NCBI GenBank assembly: GCA_955652925.1
Contig: CATPCO010000361.1
Span: 1 to 16,367 of the forward strand
Source: an uncultured Xanthobacteraceae bacterium
GTDB lineage: Bacteria; Pseudomonadota; Alphaproteobacteria; Rhizobiales; Xanthobacteraceae
Direction of reading: 5' to 3'
Length of the DNA stretch: 16,367 nucleotides
Below are positions 1-6,314 of this stretch, one piece after another. The translations under genes were made by a program, and so were the position numbers. The stretch's first letter is position 1; each line of letters starts with the position of its first letter. Below the pieces are notes generated by a model. The model made no database searches. It worked only from the letters and a program-made list of their open reading frames with translations, and was not told where the DNA came from.

Positions 1-42
1 GATCTGAGCCTGGTCGAGGAAGCGGGTAAGAGGCTCAAATAA
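1..42 (+). CDS. 3' end of an unidentified + strand gene (partial)
   Basis: Frame 1 from the first base is open for 13 codons and ends in TAA, giving a charged, helix-like tail that reads DLSLVEEAGKRLK. This looks like a genuine protein C-terminus and ends 19 bases before the convergent ATPase gene, a normal spacing for two converging genes. Too little is visible to name a family, and a chance open stretch of this length cannot be excluded. Confidence 0.4.
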   Translation, partial: DLSLVEEAGKRLK

Positions 43-61
43 CAGGCCGGTGGCTCGGTGG

Positions 62-838
62 CTACACCATCTCCTCGATGACGCTGGCGCGGACGTCGTC
101 CTCGATCAGCCGCCAGATGTGATCGACATACCGGACGAATTCAGGGGTGCGTTTCATGGCAAGGGTTCGCGGTCGCGCGAGGTTAATGCTCACATTCTCC
201 CGCAGGCGGCCGGGCCGCCTCGCAAACACCAGCACCCGGTCCGACAGAAACACCGCCTCATCGATCTGATGAGTGACGAACAGCACGGTCTTGCGCCCCT
301 CCTCCCAGATGCGCATCAGCTCGGTCTGCATGATTTCGCGAGTTTGCGCATCGAGGGAGGAAAACGGCTCATCCATCAGAAGCACCTGCGGATCGATTGC
401 AAGCGCGCGCGCCAGATTGACGCGCTGGCGCATGCCGCCTGAGAGCTGGCGCGGATGGTAATGCTCGAAGCCTTCCAGGCCGACGAGCTTTAAAAGCTCC
501 AACGTGCGCTGGCGTTCGGCCGGCCCTACTTGCCCCGCAATCTCCCGTCCGATGATCGCGTTCGCAAATACGGTGCGCCAGGGCAACAGACTGTCGGTCT
601 GAAAAACGAAGCCGCGATCGCCGCCGGGACTGCGCACCACGCGCCCATCGAGCACGACCTGGCCCGAGCTTGCCTGTTCGAGCCCCGCCACGATGCGCAG
701 GAACGTTGTCTTCCCACATCCGGAGGGTCCTACGACCGAGATGAATTCGCCGCGTTCAACGGCAAGATCAATTCCCCGCAGCACCTGGAGATCGCCAAAG
801 AATTTGCCGAGGTTCGAGATTGAAAGCTTTGGCCCCAT
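62..838 (-). CDS. ABC importer ATPase subunit (SsuB/TauB/ThiZ type)
   Basis: Cytoplasmic ATPase that powers the importer encoded by the two genes upstream. Counting from the ATG at 838 (258 aa), it has Walker A GPSGCGKT at about 37-44, Q-loop Gln80 in FVFQTDSLLPW, signature LSGGMRQR at about 132-139, Walker B VLLMDEP at about 152-158 with the catalytic Glu157, a D-loop, and the switch His190 in FVTHQIDEA. The Q-loop neighbourhood and the length are typical of nitrate/sulfonate/taurine/pyrimidine-type importers. A GTG at 865 in the same frame would add nine residues and overlap the permease gene by 16 bases; neither start has a strong Shine-Dalgarno, and I prefer the ATG because the family fold begins soon after it. 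It is the last gene of the five-gene operon. The substrate cannot be read from the ATPase. Confidence 0.93.
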   Translation of the reverse strand: MGPKLSISNLGKFFGDLQVLRGIDLAVERGEFISVVGPSGCGKTTFLRIVAGLEQASSGQVVLDGRVVRSPGGDRGFVFQTDSLLPWRTVFANAIIGREIAGQVGPAERQRTLELLKLVGLEGFEHYHPRQLSGGMRQRVNLARALAIDPQVLLMDEPFSSLDAQTREIMQTELMRIWEEGRKTVLFVTHQIDEAVFLSDRVLVFARRPGRLRENVSINLARPRTLAMKRTPEFVRYVDHIWRLIEDDVRASVIEEMV

Positions 839-849
839 GGCGAGCGGTC

Positions 850-1671
850 TTAATCCTTGGTCCACGGGACGAGCTTGGCTTCGAACCAGGTAAATCCCGC
901 CGTCATCACAATGCCGGCGAAAGCGAGCACCACCACGCCCGCGAATAGCTCCGGCATGTTGAACGCGTCAGCCGATTGGCTGATCAACCGGCCGAGGCCC
1001 GCGCGCGAGCCAAACAGTTCCGCCACCACAACGCCGATCAAGCCTCGGCCGATGCCGAGCTTGAGTCCCGCGAGAATGAACGGCATGGCCGACGGCAGCG
1101 AGACCTTCAAGAAGATTTGCCGTGACGAGGCACCGAATGATCGCAACATCTCGATCAGCCGCTCGCTGGTCGTGCGCAACCCTGCTTCGGTATTGATGGT
1201 CACGGGAAAGAGCACCAGGAAAATGACCACCAGCACCTTCGACCAGATCCCGATGCCGAGCCAGAGAATGAACAGCGGAGCGAGCGCAATCGTCGGCGTG
1301 GCGTAAAGTCCGGAGATCCACGGCTGCAACGCGCGCTTGGCGGTCGCGCTCTCCGCCATGGCAAAGCCGAGAATGATGCCGAGCACGCTCGCAATGACGT
1401 AGCCGAGCGCGAACTCGACTGCGCTGATCGCCATGTGCCCCTGCATTTCGCCGCTTTTGGTGAGCGAATAGATCGCCTGCACGATCTGGGAAGGCGCGGC
1501 AAGGAAGAGCGGGTTTGCCACCAGGACGCGGCTGATCAGCTCCCAAAAGAGAAGCCCGCCCAGGACGGAAATGGCTCCGGCGAAGTAGCGCAGCCGCGCT
1601 CCCTGCAATATCGGCGTGACCGCCTGCGCTTGCGTCGCTTCCGCCCGAGCATCTTGGGTTGAAACGCTCAT
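850..1671 (-). CDS. ABC importer permease (SsuC/TauC/ThiX type)
   Basis: Inner-membrane subunit of the importer, presumably a homodimer. After a short cytoplasmic N-terminus there are about six hydrophobic segments (near residues 30-48, 82-106, 120-140, 144-160, 197-220 and 241-262). Before the fifth lies the EAA loop that docks on the ATPase, centred on EMLRSFGASSRQIFLKVSLP at about 174-193. Length (273 aa) and architecture fit the BPD_transp_1 family. The start is set at ATG 1671, two bases after the stop of the substrate-binding gene (TGAGCATG); a TTG at 1677 would give a four-base overlap and two more residues. Either arrangement implies translational coupling with the gene before it. Confidence 0.92.
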   Translation of the reverse strand: MSVSTQDARAEATQAQAVTPILQGARLRYFAGAISVLGGLLFWELISRVLVANPLFLAAPSQIVQAIYSLTKSGEMQGHMAISAVEFALGYVIASVLGIILGFAMAESATAKRALQPWISGLYATPTIALAPLFILWLGIGIWSKVLVVIFLVLFPVTINTEAGLRTTSERLIEMLRSFGASSRQIFLKVSLPSAMPFILAGLKLGIGRGLIGVVVAELFGSRAGLGRLISQSADAFNMPELFAGVVVLAFAGIVMTAGFTWFEAKLVPWTKD

Positions 1672-1673
1672 GC

Positions 1674-2651
1674 TCAATCGGTCAATTTCGTTACGCCGGG
1701 TAGGATCAGGCGCTCAATTTCAAACCCGGCCGGAATATCGCCAAGCTCTTCCAAGGCTTGTACCAGCGCTCCCAGTTTGGCCTTCGAGACTTTGCCGGTG
1801 GGCTCAAGCAAACGGTTCTTGGTGAGGAAATCGTAGGCTTTCTCGACGTCCTCAAGCTGCATTTTGCTCACATCGACGAGTATCTTCGCGGCTTCGGAAC
1901 GGTTCCTGGCGTCGTAGAACCAGGCAATACTGCGGTTGTAGACGGCAATGACTTTATCGACGATGGCGCGGTTCGCTGCGGCCCAGGCCCGGTTGACCAC
2001 AATCCCGGCAAACGGAAGATCGACGTACTCGACGGCGGTTCCAAGCGTATTGAAGCCGGCCGCCTCGGCGCGATAGTTGAACGGCGGGGCGATCAGCGCG
2101 GCGTCCACGGCCCCTGAGGTGAGCGCCGCGAACCGGGCAGACGTCGCGCCCGCAAATATCATATCGAACTCGCCCGGGCGGATATCTTGGGTGGCGAGCA
2201 TGCGCTCCAGAAACAGCCGTGTGATATCTTTCGCCCCGCCGACTGAAATGGTCTTTCCTTTAAGCTCGCGCATGCTTTTGATGCTGGAGCGGGCAACCAG
2301 AATATAAGGCGGCCGCTCGACTTCAATGCGAATGATTGCCGCTGATGCGCCCTTCTCGATTGCCCGGATCGGATCGACCAAGCCGGTATTGACGGCAAAA
2401 TTGACGGAGCCGGCGGCGAGCTGCTGGTTCACGCCGGCATTCGATTGACCAAACACCAACTCGACATTCAAGTCCTCGGCGGCGAAAAATCCCTTGTTCA
2501 TGCCGATGGCGGTCGGCCAGAGATTGGCGGAAGAAGAGCCAACCGCGCTGAGCACAACCGGCTCGGCTGCCTGGCATGCGGCGGACATGACAGCGGCCAT
2601 CGCGGCGGCAGCCGCAAGAGCTCTGAAGCCGGTTCTTATGCGCCGCATCAT
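1674..2651 (-). CDS. Periplasmic substrate-binding protein (NMT1/THI5/SsuA-like)
   Basis: Exported solute receptor of the importer, 325 aa. Residues 1 to about 29 form a signal peptide (two Arg near the start, an Ala/Met-rich hydrophobic core, likely cleavage near CQAAEP). The mature part shows the family's fold cues: an AIGMNKGFFAAEDLNVELVF segment after the first strand, then a GSVNFAVNTG motif, LKGKTISVGGAKD, and LTSGAVDAALIAPPFNYRA. These are typical of SsuA/TauA/ThiY-type type II binding proteins. Ligands in this superfamily include sulfonates, taurine, nitrate, thiamin pyrimidine precursors and aromatic acids, so the fold alone does not identify the ligand. The start ATGATG at 2651 lies 18 bases after the deacetylase-like gene, with a GGAG about 13 bases upstream. 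Confidence 0.92.
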   Translation of the reverse strand: MMRRIRTGFRALAAAAAMAAVMSAACQAAEPVVLSAVGSSSANLWPTAIGMNKGFFAAEDLNVELVFGQSNAGVNQQLAAGSVNFAVNTGLVDPIRAIEKGASAAIIRIEVERPPYILVARSSIKSMRELKGKTISVGGAKDITRLFLERMLATQDIRPGEFDMIFAGATSARFAALTSGAVDAALIAPPFNYRAEAAGFNTLGTAVEYVDLPFAGIVVNRAWAAANRAIVDKVIAVYNRSIAWFYDARNRSEAAKILVDVSKMQLEDVEKAYDFLTKNRLLEPTGKVSKAKLGALVQALEELGDIPAGFEIERLILPGVTKLTD

Positions 2652-2669
2652 TCGAGCTGATCGTCTCCG

Positions 2670-3554
2670 TTATCGCTTCTCGAGCTGGGCGCGATAGTGT
2701 CGGGCGATTTCGCTTCCGGTCGCCTTCCACACTCGCGTATGCCGGCAGATATAGGCGAGCGCTGCGTCAAAGGCGTCGATGCGATGGGGCACGCCGGTGA
2801 GATAAGGATGGAGCGCAATGGCCATCACGCGGCCGGATTGCGCCCCCTCGCGGTAGAGCACGTCGAACTGCCGGCAGATCATGTCGCGAAATTCTTCTGC
2901 CGTCCGGTGCGCCCGCTCGAACACGGGCTTGTCGTTGATCTCATGACTGTACGGCACCGAGAGAATCTGGCCACCGCCATCGAGCGTCATGACATAGGGT
3001 TGATCGTCGTTGGTCCAGTCACAGACATACTCGCATCCTTCGGCGGCAAGAAGCTCGAGCGTGTCCCAGGTCTCCTGCAGGCCGGAGCCGAGCCAGCCAA
3101 CCGGTCGCGTGCCGGTTGCCTTCTCGATGGTGGCCAGCGTGCGATGAATGATGCCTTTTTCCTCCCCCGGCGAGGCCTCGTTGAGGCGGCGCGTGTTGCT
3201 CTCGCAGTGGCCCATCCATTCCCAGCCCAGCTTCTCCCCCGCACTGATGATCTCCGGGTGATAGCGGCATACGTCGCTGTTGAGCGCGACGGTGGCGCGG
3301 ATGCCGTAGCGGTCGAGCACCTCCATGAGACGAAACACCCCAACGCGATTGCCGTAGTCCCGCGCCGACCAGGACATGATGTCCGGCACCGGCGTGCCCG
3401 GCCCGCCTGAGCCCGCCGGCACCTTTTCCATGAGCGAGAAGAATTCGATGTTGGGAATCACCCACAACGCGACGTGCGCGGCTTGCGGCCACTCCAGGCG
3501 CGGACGCTGATTGATGGGCGAATACGGGAAAGGGCCGTAGGCGGCTGGCTGCAT
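2670..3554 (-). CDS. NodB-fold (CE4/PuuE-like) polysaccharide deacetylase family hydrolase
   Basis: 294 aa, no signal peptide, so a cytoplasmic enzyme. The stretch around residues 65-122 (ARDYGNRVGVFRLMEVLDRY, then RATVALNSDVC, HPEIISAGEKLGWEWMGH) and ALHPYLTGVPHRI near 247-259 match the PuuE-like branch of the polysaccharide deacetylase superfamily. PuuE itself is a metal-independent allantoinase in Pseudomonas, so this branch includes enzymes for small cyclic amides rather than polysaccharides. The usual CE4 motif TFDDG is not seen; at the expected strand the protein reads HVALWVIPNIEFF. It starts three bases after the stop of the cysteine hydrolase gene and precedes the importer genes, which favours a role in breaking down the imported compound. 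The exact reaction is not known. Confidence 0.85.
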   Translation of the reverse strand: MQPAAYGPFPYSPINQRPRLEWPQAAHVALWVIPNIEFFSLMEKVPAGSGGPGTPVPDIMSWSARDYGNRVGVFRLMEVLDRYGIRATVALNSDVCRYHPEIISAGEKLGWEWMGHCESNTRRLNEASPGEEKGIIHRTLATIEKATGTRPVGWLGSGLQETWDTLELLAAEGCEYVCDWTNDDQPYVMTLDGGGQILSVPYSHEINDKPVFERAHRTAEEFRDMICRQFDVLYREGAQSGRVMAIALHPYLTGVPHRIDAFDAALAYICRHTRVWKATGSEIARHYRAQLEKR

Positions 3555-3557
3555 TAA

Positions 3558-4262
3558 TCAGCTCGCTTTCTTCATCGCCATGCTGTCGAGATGCGCGATC
3601 ACCTCGCTCACATGCATCACATCGCAGTATTTGTGATGCATGTCGAACAGGTTGACCTTGTGAGAGAGAAGGCTGCGGTCAAAGCAGCACTCTTCCACCA
3701 GCACGACATGATAACCGTGGGAATAGGCATCGACCGCGCTGGCGCGTACGCACCCGGAAGTGCTTTCGCCGCAGATGATGAGCGTCTGCACCCCGAGCTG
3801 GGTGAGATGGGCGACAAGCGGCGTGCCGAAGAATGCGCTTGCCCGCTGCTTGGTGATGACGACGTCCTGGGGCTGCGGCTTGAAGTCCGGCCGGATGGCG
3901 AAATCGGCGGGATCAAGCGGTGGCTTGTTGCGTTTCGTCGCCGTCACCAGGCTTGGGCGGCTCTCCGCCCGCACGTCGCCCGTTGAGTAGAAGATTGGAA
4001 GGCCTGCCGCGCGCGCCGCCGCAAACAGCCGCTTGGTGGGCTCAACGGCGGCGTAGGCGTATTCACCGCAACTACTTGGATGCGTCTTGACCAGCTCGGC
4101 AGGCGAGCGTGGCCCGCCCCGGTAAACCAGCTCATAGAGATCGATGGCAAGCAGCGCGGGGTTTGCTCCGACGAAGACCTTGCGCCGGTAGGAGGCATAG
4201 ATCTCAAGAAGATCGGGCGTAACGACGTCCTTCCAACAATGGTCCTCGAATTGATCGGTCAT
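3558..4262 (-). CDS. Isochorismatase-fold cysteine hydrolase (N-carbamoylsarcosine amidase-like)
   Basis: 234 aa cytoplasmic amidohydrolase. The Asp-Lys-Cys catalytic set of the family is visible: Asp41 in LLAIDLYELVY, Lys138 in VVITKQRASAFFGT, and the nucleophile Cys171 in CGESTSGCVRASAVDA. The last motif and the GTPLVAHLTQLGVQTLIICG strand before it are characteristic of the N-carbamoylsarcosine amidase/ureidoacrylate amidohydrolase branch, which removes carbamoyl or amide groups from small molecules. The ATG at 4262 is chosen because AGGGAG lies six bases upstream; the longer reading from 4289 lacks such a site. First gene of the five-gene operon, so its upstream region 4290-4516 should hold the operon promoter. 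The true substrate is unknown. Confidence 0.9.
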   Translation of the reverse strand: MTDQFEDHCWKDVVTPDLLEIYASYRRKVFVGANPALLAIDLYELVYRGGPRSPAELVKTHPSSCGEYAYAAVEPTKRLFAAARAAGLPIFYSTGDVRAESRPSLVTATKRNKPPLDPADFAIRPDFKPQPQDVVITKQRASAFFGTPLVAHLTQLGVQTLIICGESTSGCVRASAVDAYSHGYHVVLVEECCFDRSLLSHKVNLFDMHHKYCDVMHVSEVIAHLDSMAMKKAS

Positions 4263-4268
4263 GATCGG

Positions 4269-4274
4269 CTCCCT
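4269..4274 (-). promoter_or_regulatory. Ribosome binding site deciding the start of the cysteine hydrolase gene
   Basis: AGGGAG on the minus strand, six bases before ATG 4262. It supports that start over the upstream in-frame ATG at 4289. Confidence 0.75.
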
Positions 4275-4289
4275 GGCGCAAGTCAGCAT

Positions 4290-4516
4290 GCGTGCGGACG
4301 CTACGCCAAAAAGCGTACCGGGGCGAGATGCCGATGTACATTGGAGCGGGGGCGAGTGGAGATCGTCTTAAAACTGCGCGCTGTTGCGCACAGGTGACAG
4401 AACATCCAGCGCAGCCTTGGCATAGTGGACCGGCTTGCGGGCCTTGTGAGCACCGCAAGCCGGCTGCCGTGACCCAAGCCGGCTACGCATACTGCCAGCT
4501 ACGCATTACTCAACTG
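4290..4516. other. Intergenic region: likely operon promoter, one hairpin and a direct repeat
   Basis: 227 bases between the operon's first gene and the stop of the small exported-protein gene; no convincing coding sequence on either strand. It holds a perfect inverted repeat (4430-4440 with 4453-4463) and a nine-base direct repeat, GCTACGCAT at 4482-4490 and 4498-4506, 16 bases apart. The operon promoter must lie here or in the 5' leader, but I could not pick -35 and -10 boxes with confidence. Confidence 0.5.
4430..4463. terminator. Perfect 11-bp inverted repeat (possible terminator or operator)
   Basis: The arms CCGGCTTGCGG and CCGCAAGCCGG are perfect complements around a 12-base loop. The repeat lies about 54 bases past the stop of the 4517-4927 gene and about 170 bases upstream of the five-gene operon. 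No T-run follows on either strand, so it is not a textbook intrinsic terminator; mRNA 3'-end protection or a binding site are the alternatives. Confidence 0.4.
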
Positions 4517-4927
4517 TCAGTACAATCCCGGCGTGGGCACGGACCTCGGAGCGACGGACCCGGTATATTGCGGAGCCGTCCTATGCTTCGCATGCTGCGA
4601 TCGGGGCGCAGCGGACTTCGTCTTTTTAGGTTTGACTTGGCTCAGTTTGGCCGGCTTCGAGCTGCTTGCCGTGCGACCGGCAATTTGGCCCGGCTTTTTC
4701 GTGGCCCCGACCCGCCGGGTTTTCACAGACCCCGATGCTGCGAGTTTCCGCTGATGCTTGTTGGCGTTGTGCTTGCCGGATTTTCGGCTCACATGGAGTT
4801 TGCTGGATGAATTTACAGTTGCCTTGGCCGCCGGGGTCGAGATGGCGGCCGGAACTGTCTCGATGGCGCGCGCAGGCAGCACCAGCGCGATCGCGCAAAA
4901 CAGGACAGCGCAAGATTTGCGCAGCAT
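4517..4927 (-). CDS. Small lysine-rich exported protein, function unknown
   Basis: 136 aa. Residues 1-21 are a clear signal peptide (MLRK then a hydrophobic core, ending ARA before IETVP). The mature part is short on hydrophobic residues and rich in Lys, Ser, Ala, Arg and Thr, with basic clusters such as SRKSGKHNANKHQRK and VKPKKTKSAAPRSQH, so it is strongly basic and probably disordered. No domain or cysteine pair is recognisable in the mature region. A strong ribosome site (GGGAGGGG, seven bases before the ATG) and the signal peptide argue that it is a real gene rather than a shadow. It stands alone between two intergenic regions. Periplasmic binding to acidic polymers or cell wall would suit the composition, but that is a guess. 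Confidence 0.75.
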   Translation of the reverse strand: MLRKSCAVLFCAIALVLPARAIETVPAAISTPAAKATVNSSSKLHVSRKSGKHNANKHQRKLAASGSVKTRRVGATKKPGQIAGRTASSSKPAKLSQVKPKKTKSAAPRSQHAKHRTAPQYTGSVAPRSVPTPGLY

Positions 4928-4934
4928 AAGGTAT

Positions 4935-4942
4935 CCCCTCCC
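4935..4942 (-). promoter_or_regulatory. Strong ribosome binding site of the lysine-rich exported protein
   Basis: GGGAGGGG on the minus strand, seven bases before ATG 4927. It supports both the gene and its start. Confidence 0.7.
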
Positions 4943-5044
4943 GATCCGCGGCGGCGATCGGATGGCATGGTCAAACGTCCCCGCAATTACGCTATCGCGA
5001 GAGGCTTAACGGTTGCTGAATTGGCGGTGGGATGCCGTGGTTTC

Positions 5045-5121
5045 GTTGGGTCGAGCGCTTGCGAGACCCAACGCTCTTTCGCGGTTACCCGATGTTGGGT
5101 CTCGTAAGAACTCGACCCAAC
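5045..5121. repeat. Nested double inverted repeat abutting the cutA stop codon (REP-like or terminator)
   Basis: Outer arms GTTGGGTCGAG (5045-5055) and CTCGACCCAAC (5111-5121) are perfect complements. Inner arms CGAGACCCAAC (5062-5072) and GTTGGGTCTCG (5094-5104) are also perfect complements. Adjacent arms are near-complements too, so the DNA can fold either as one long nested structure or as two side-by-side hairpins. It begins one base past the cutA stop codon (5122-5124). The TTGGGTC/GACCCAA core followed by CTACG resembles dispersed palindromic elements common in intergenic DNA of alphaproteobacteria. It may also end cutA transcription. Confidence 0.75.
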
Positions 5122-5439
5122 CTACGCGGTCTCGGCGAGGAGCCAGTTGTGATAGGCAGGGTCGACGCTCTCGAGCGCAATCACGAGGATCGCGGGCGTG
5201 CTGTAGGAGTGCATCTGCTTGACCGCGGCGCTGACCTCAGCGGCAAGCGAGGCCCGGGTCTTGATGATCATCACCGTTTCCTCGCCGCGCTCGATCTTAC
5301 CTTCCCAGCGATAATGGGAAATCATGCCCGGCAAAATGTTGACACAGGCACACAGCCTGCGCTCGACCAGGGCTCGGCCGGCCTGCTCAGCCTCGACAAT
5401 CGAGGGATAGGTCGTATAGACGAAAACTGCGCGCTCCAT
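5122..5439 (-). CDS. cutA: CutA1-type divalent cation tolerance protein
   Basis: 105 aa, the usual length of this small trimeric, PII-like ferredoxin-fold protein. Visible family motifs are YTTYPS near residues 9-13, LVERRLCACVNILPG (the CxCVN motif with Cys30 and Cys32), YRWEGKIERGEE at about 43-54, VMIIKTR, and HSYSTPAILV, where most relatives have HPYEVPEI. CutA1 proteins bind copper and other divalent cations in vitro and are linked to metal tolerance in E. coli, but their physiological role is still unclear. Start: ATG 5439 has GGAGGT five bases upstream; the TTG at 5445 directly abuts that site and is too close. The gene is divergent from the NAD kinase gene and is followed by the nested inverted repeat. 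Confidence 0.95.
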   Translation of the reverse strand: MERAVFVYTTYPSIVEAEQAGRALVERRLCACVNILPGMISHYRWEGKIERGEETVMIIKTRASLAAEVSAAVKQMHSYSTPAILVIALESVDPAYHNWLLAETA

Positions 5440-5444
5440 ATGCA

Positions 5445-5450
5445 ACCTCC
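5445..5450 (-). promoter_or_regulatory. Ribosome binding site deciding the cutA start
   Basis: GGAGGT on the minus strand, five bases before ATG 5439. It rules out the in-frame TTG at 5445 as the main start. Confidence 0.8.
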
Positions 5451-5452
5451 GC

Positions 5453-5473
5453 CGGCCGCAGCGCCTGCGGCCG
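5453..5473. promoter_or_regulatory. Perfect 9-bp stem, 3-base loop hairpin in the cutA/NAD kinase divergent gap
   Basis: CGGCCGCAG, loop CGC, then CTGCGGCCG. Because the two genes diverge, the palindrome would sit just 5' of the ribosome site in both leader RNAs: two bases from GGAGGT of cutA and four from AGGA of the kinase gene. The whole gap is 50 bases, so a promoter for each gene must overlap this element or lie inside the other gene. Confidence 0.55.
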
Positions 5474-5489
5474 CCTCAGGACCAAGCTC

Positions 5490-6302
5490 ATGACATCCGC
5501 TACGCTGCGTCCAGCGAGCGCCACTCCAGCCGGTCCGGCCTACGAGCGGATCGCCTTTGTCGCAAGTCCGATTGCCGAGGCGCAAGACGCTCTCCAAAAG
5601 CTTACGGCGCATTTCGGAAATGTCGCTCCGGAGAGTGCTGATGTCATCGTTGCTCTGGGTGGCGACGGCCTCATGCTCCAGACCCTGCACAGGTTCATGC
5701 ATGCCGGCAAGCCGATCTACGGCATGCTTCGTGGCACCGTCGGGTTCTTGATGAACGAGTACCGGGAGGGGGATCTGCGCGAGCGCCTCAGCGCAGCACG
5801 GATCACAGTCATCCATCCGTTGCTGATGTGCGCACGCCAGAAGACCGGGCCCGCGATGGAGTACCACGCCTTCAACGAGGTGTCGCTGTTTCGAGAAAAA
5901 TATCAAGCCGCTCGGTTACGCATCCTGATCGACGGACAGGAGAGGCTTGCCGAGCTTATGGCCGACGGCGTGCTGGTGGCCACGCCTGCCGGCTCGACCG
6001 CTTACAATCTCTCGGCGGGCGGTCCGATCATTCCGATCAGCGCTTCCCTCATGGCGCTCACGCCGATCAGTCCCTTTCGGCCGCGGCGCTGGCATGGGGC
6101 GCTGCTCTCCGATCGTGCCCGCGTGCGGGTCGAAGTGCTGGAGTCGGACAAGCGCCCCGTCGCGGCGGTGGCCGATCACGATGAAGTGCGCGAAGTCTCG
6201 GCCGTGGACATCCAGATGGATCTCGCCATCGCCACGCAGCTTCTCTTCGATCCAGGCCACAGTCTCGGTGAGCGCATTGTGCGCGAACAGTTCGGATACT
6301 GA
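5490..6302 (+). CDS. nadK: NAD kinase
   Basis: Phosphorylates NAD to NADP in the cytoplasm with ATP or polyphosphate. The 270 aa protein shows the family signatures: GGDG at 57-60 in DVIVALGGDGLMLQTLHRF, GTVGFLMNE at 82-90, the AFNEVSL motif at 127-133, and the long DGVLVATPAGSTAYNLSAGG motif at 159-178. The TPISPFRPRRWHGALL stretch at about 191-206 and VADHDEVREV near 227-236 are in the style I associate with alphaproteobacterial NAD kinases. AGGA eight bases before the ATG supports the start. It converges with the GH114-like gene, leaving only 12 bases between the stops, so no separate terminator fits there. Confidence 0.96.
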   Translation: MTSATLRPASATPAGPAYERIAFVASPIAEAQDALQKLTAHFGNVAPESADVIVALGGDGLMLQTLHRFMHAGKPIYGMLRGTVGFLMNEYREGDLRERLSAARITVIHPLLMCARQKTGPAMEYHAFNEVSLFREKYQAARLRILIDGQERLAELMADGVLVATPAGSTAYNLSAGGPIIPISASLMALTPISPFRPRRWHGALLSDRARVRVEVLESDKRPVAAVADHDEVREVSAVDIQMDLAIATQLLFDPGHSLGERIVREQFGY

Positions 6303-6314
6303 ACGCCACAAACC

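Noticed and set aside
2697..3410. 237-codon + strand ORF antisense to the PuuE-like gene
   Set aside because: Its translation has no recognisable domain, whereas the minus strand encodes a conserved enzyme; typical antisense shadow in GC-rich DNA.
4292..4810. 172-codon + strand ORF across the lysine-rich protein gene
   Set aside because: Rich in Arg, Cys and Pro without domain features; the opposite strand has a signal peptide and a strong ribosome site.
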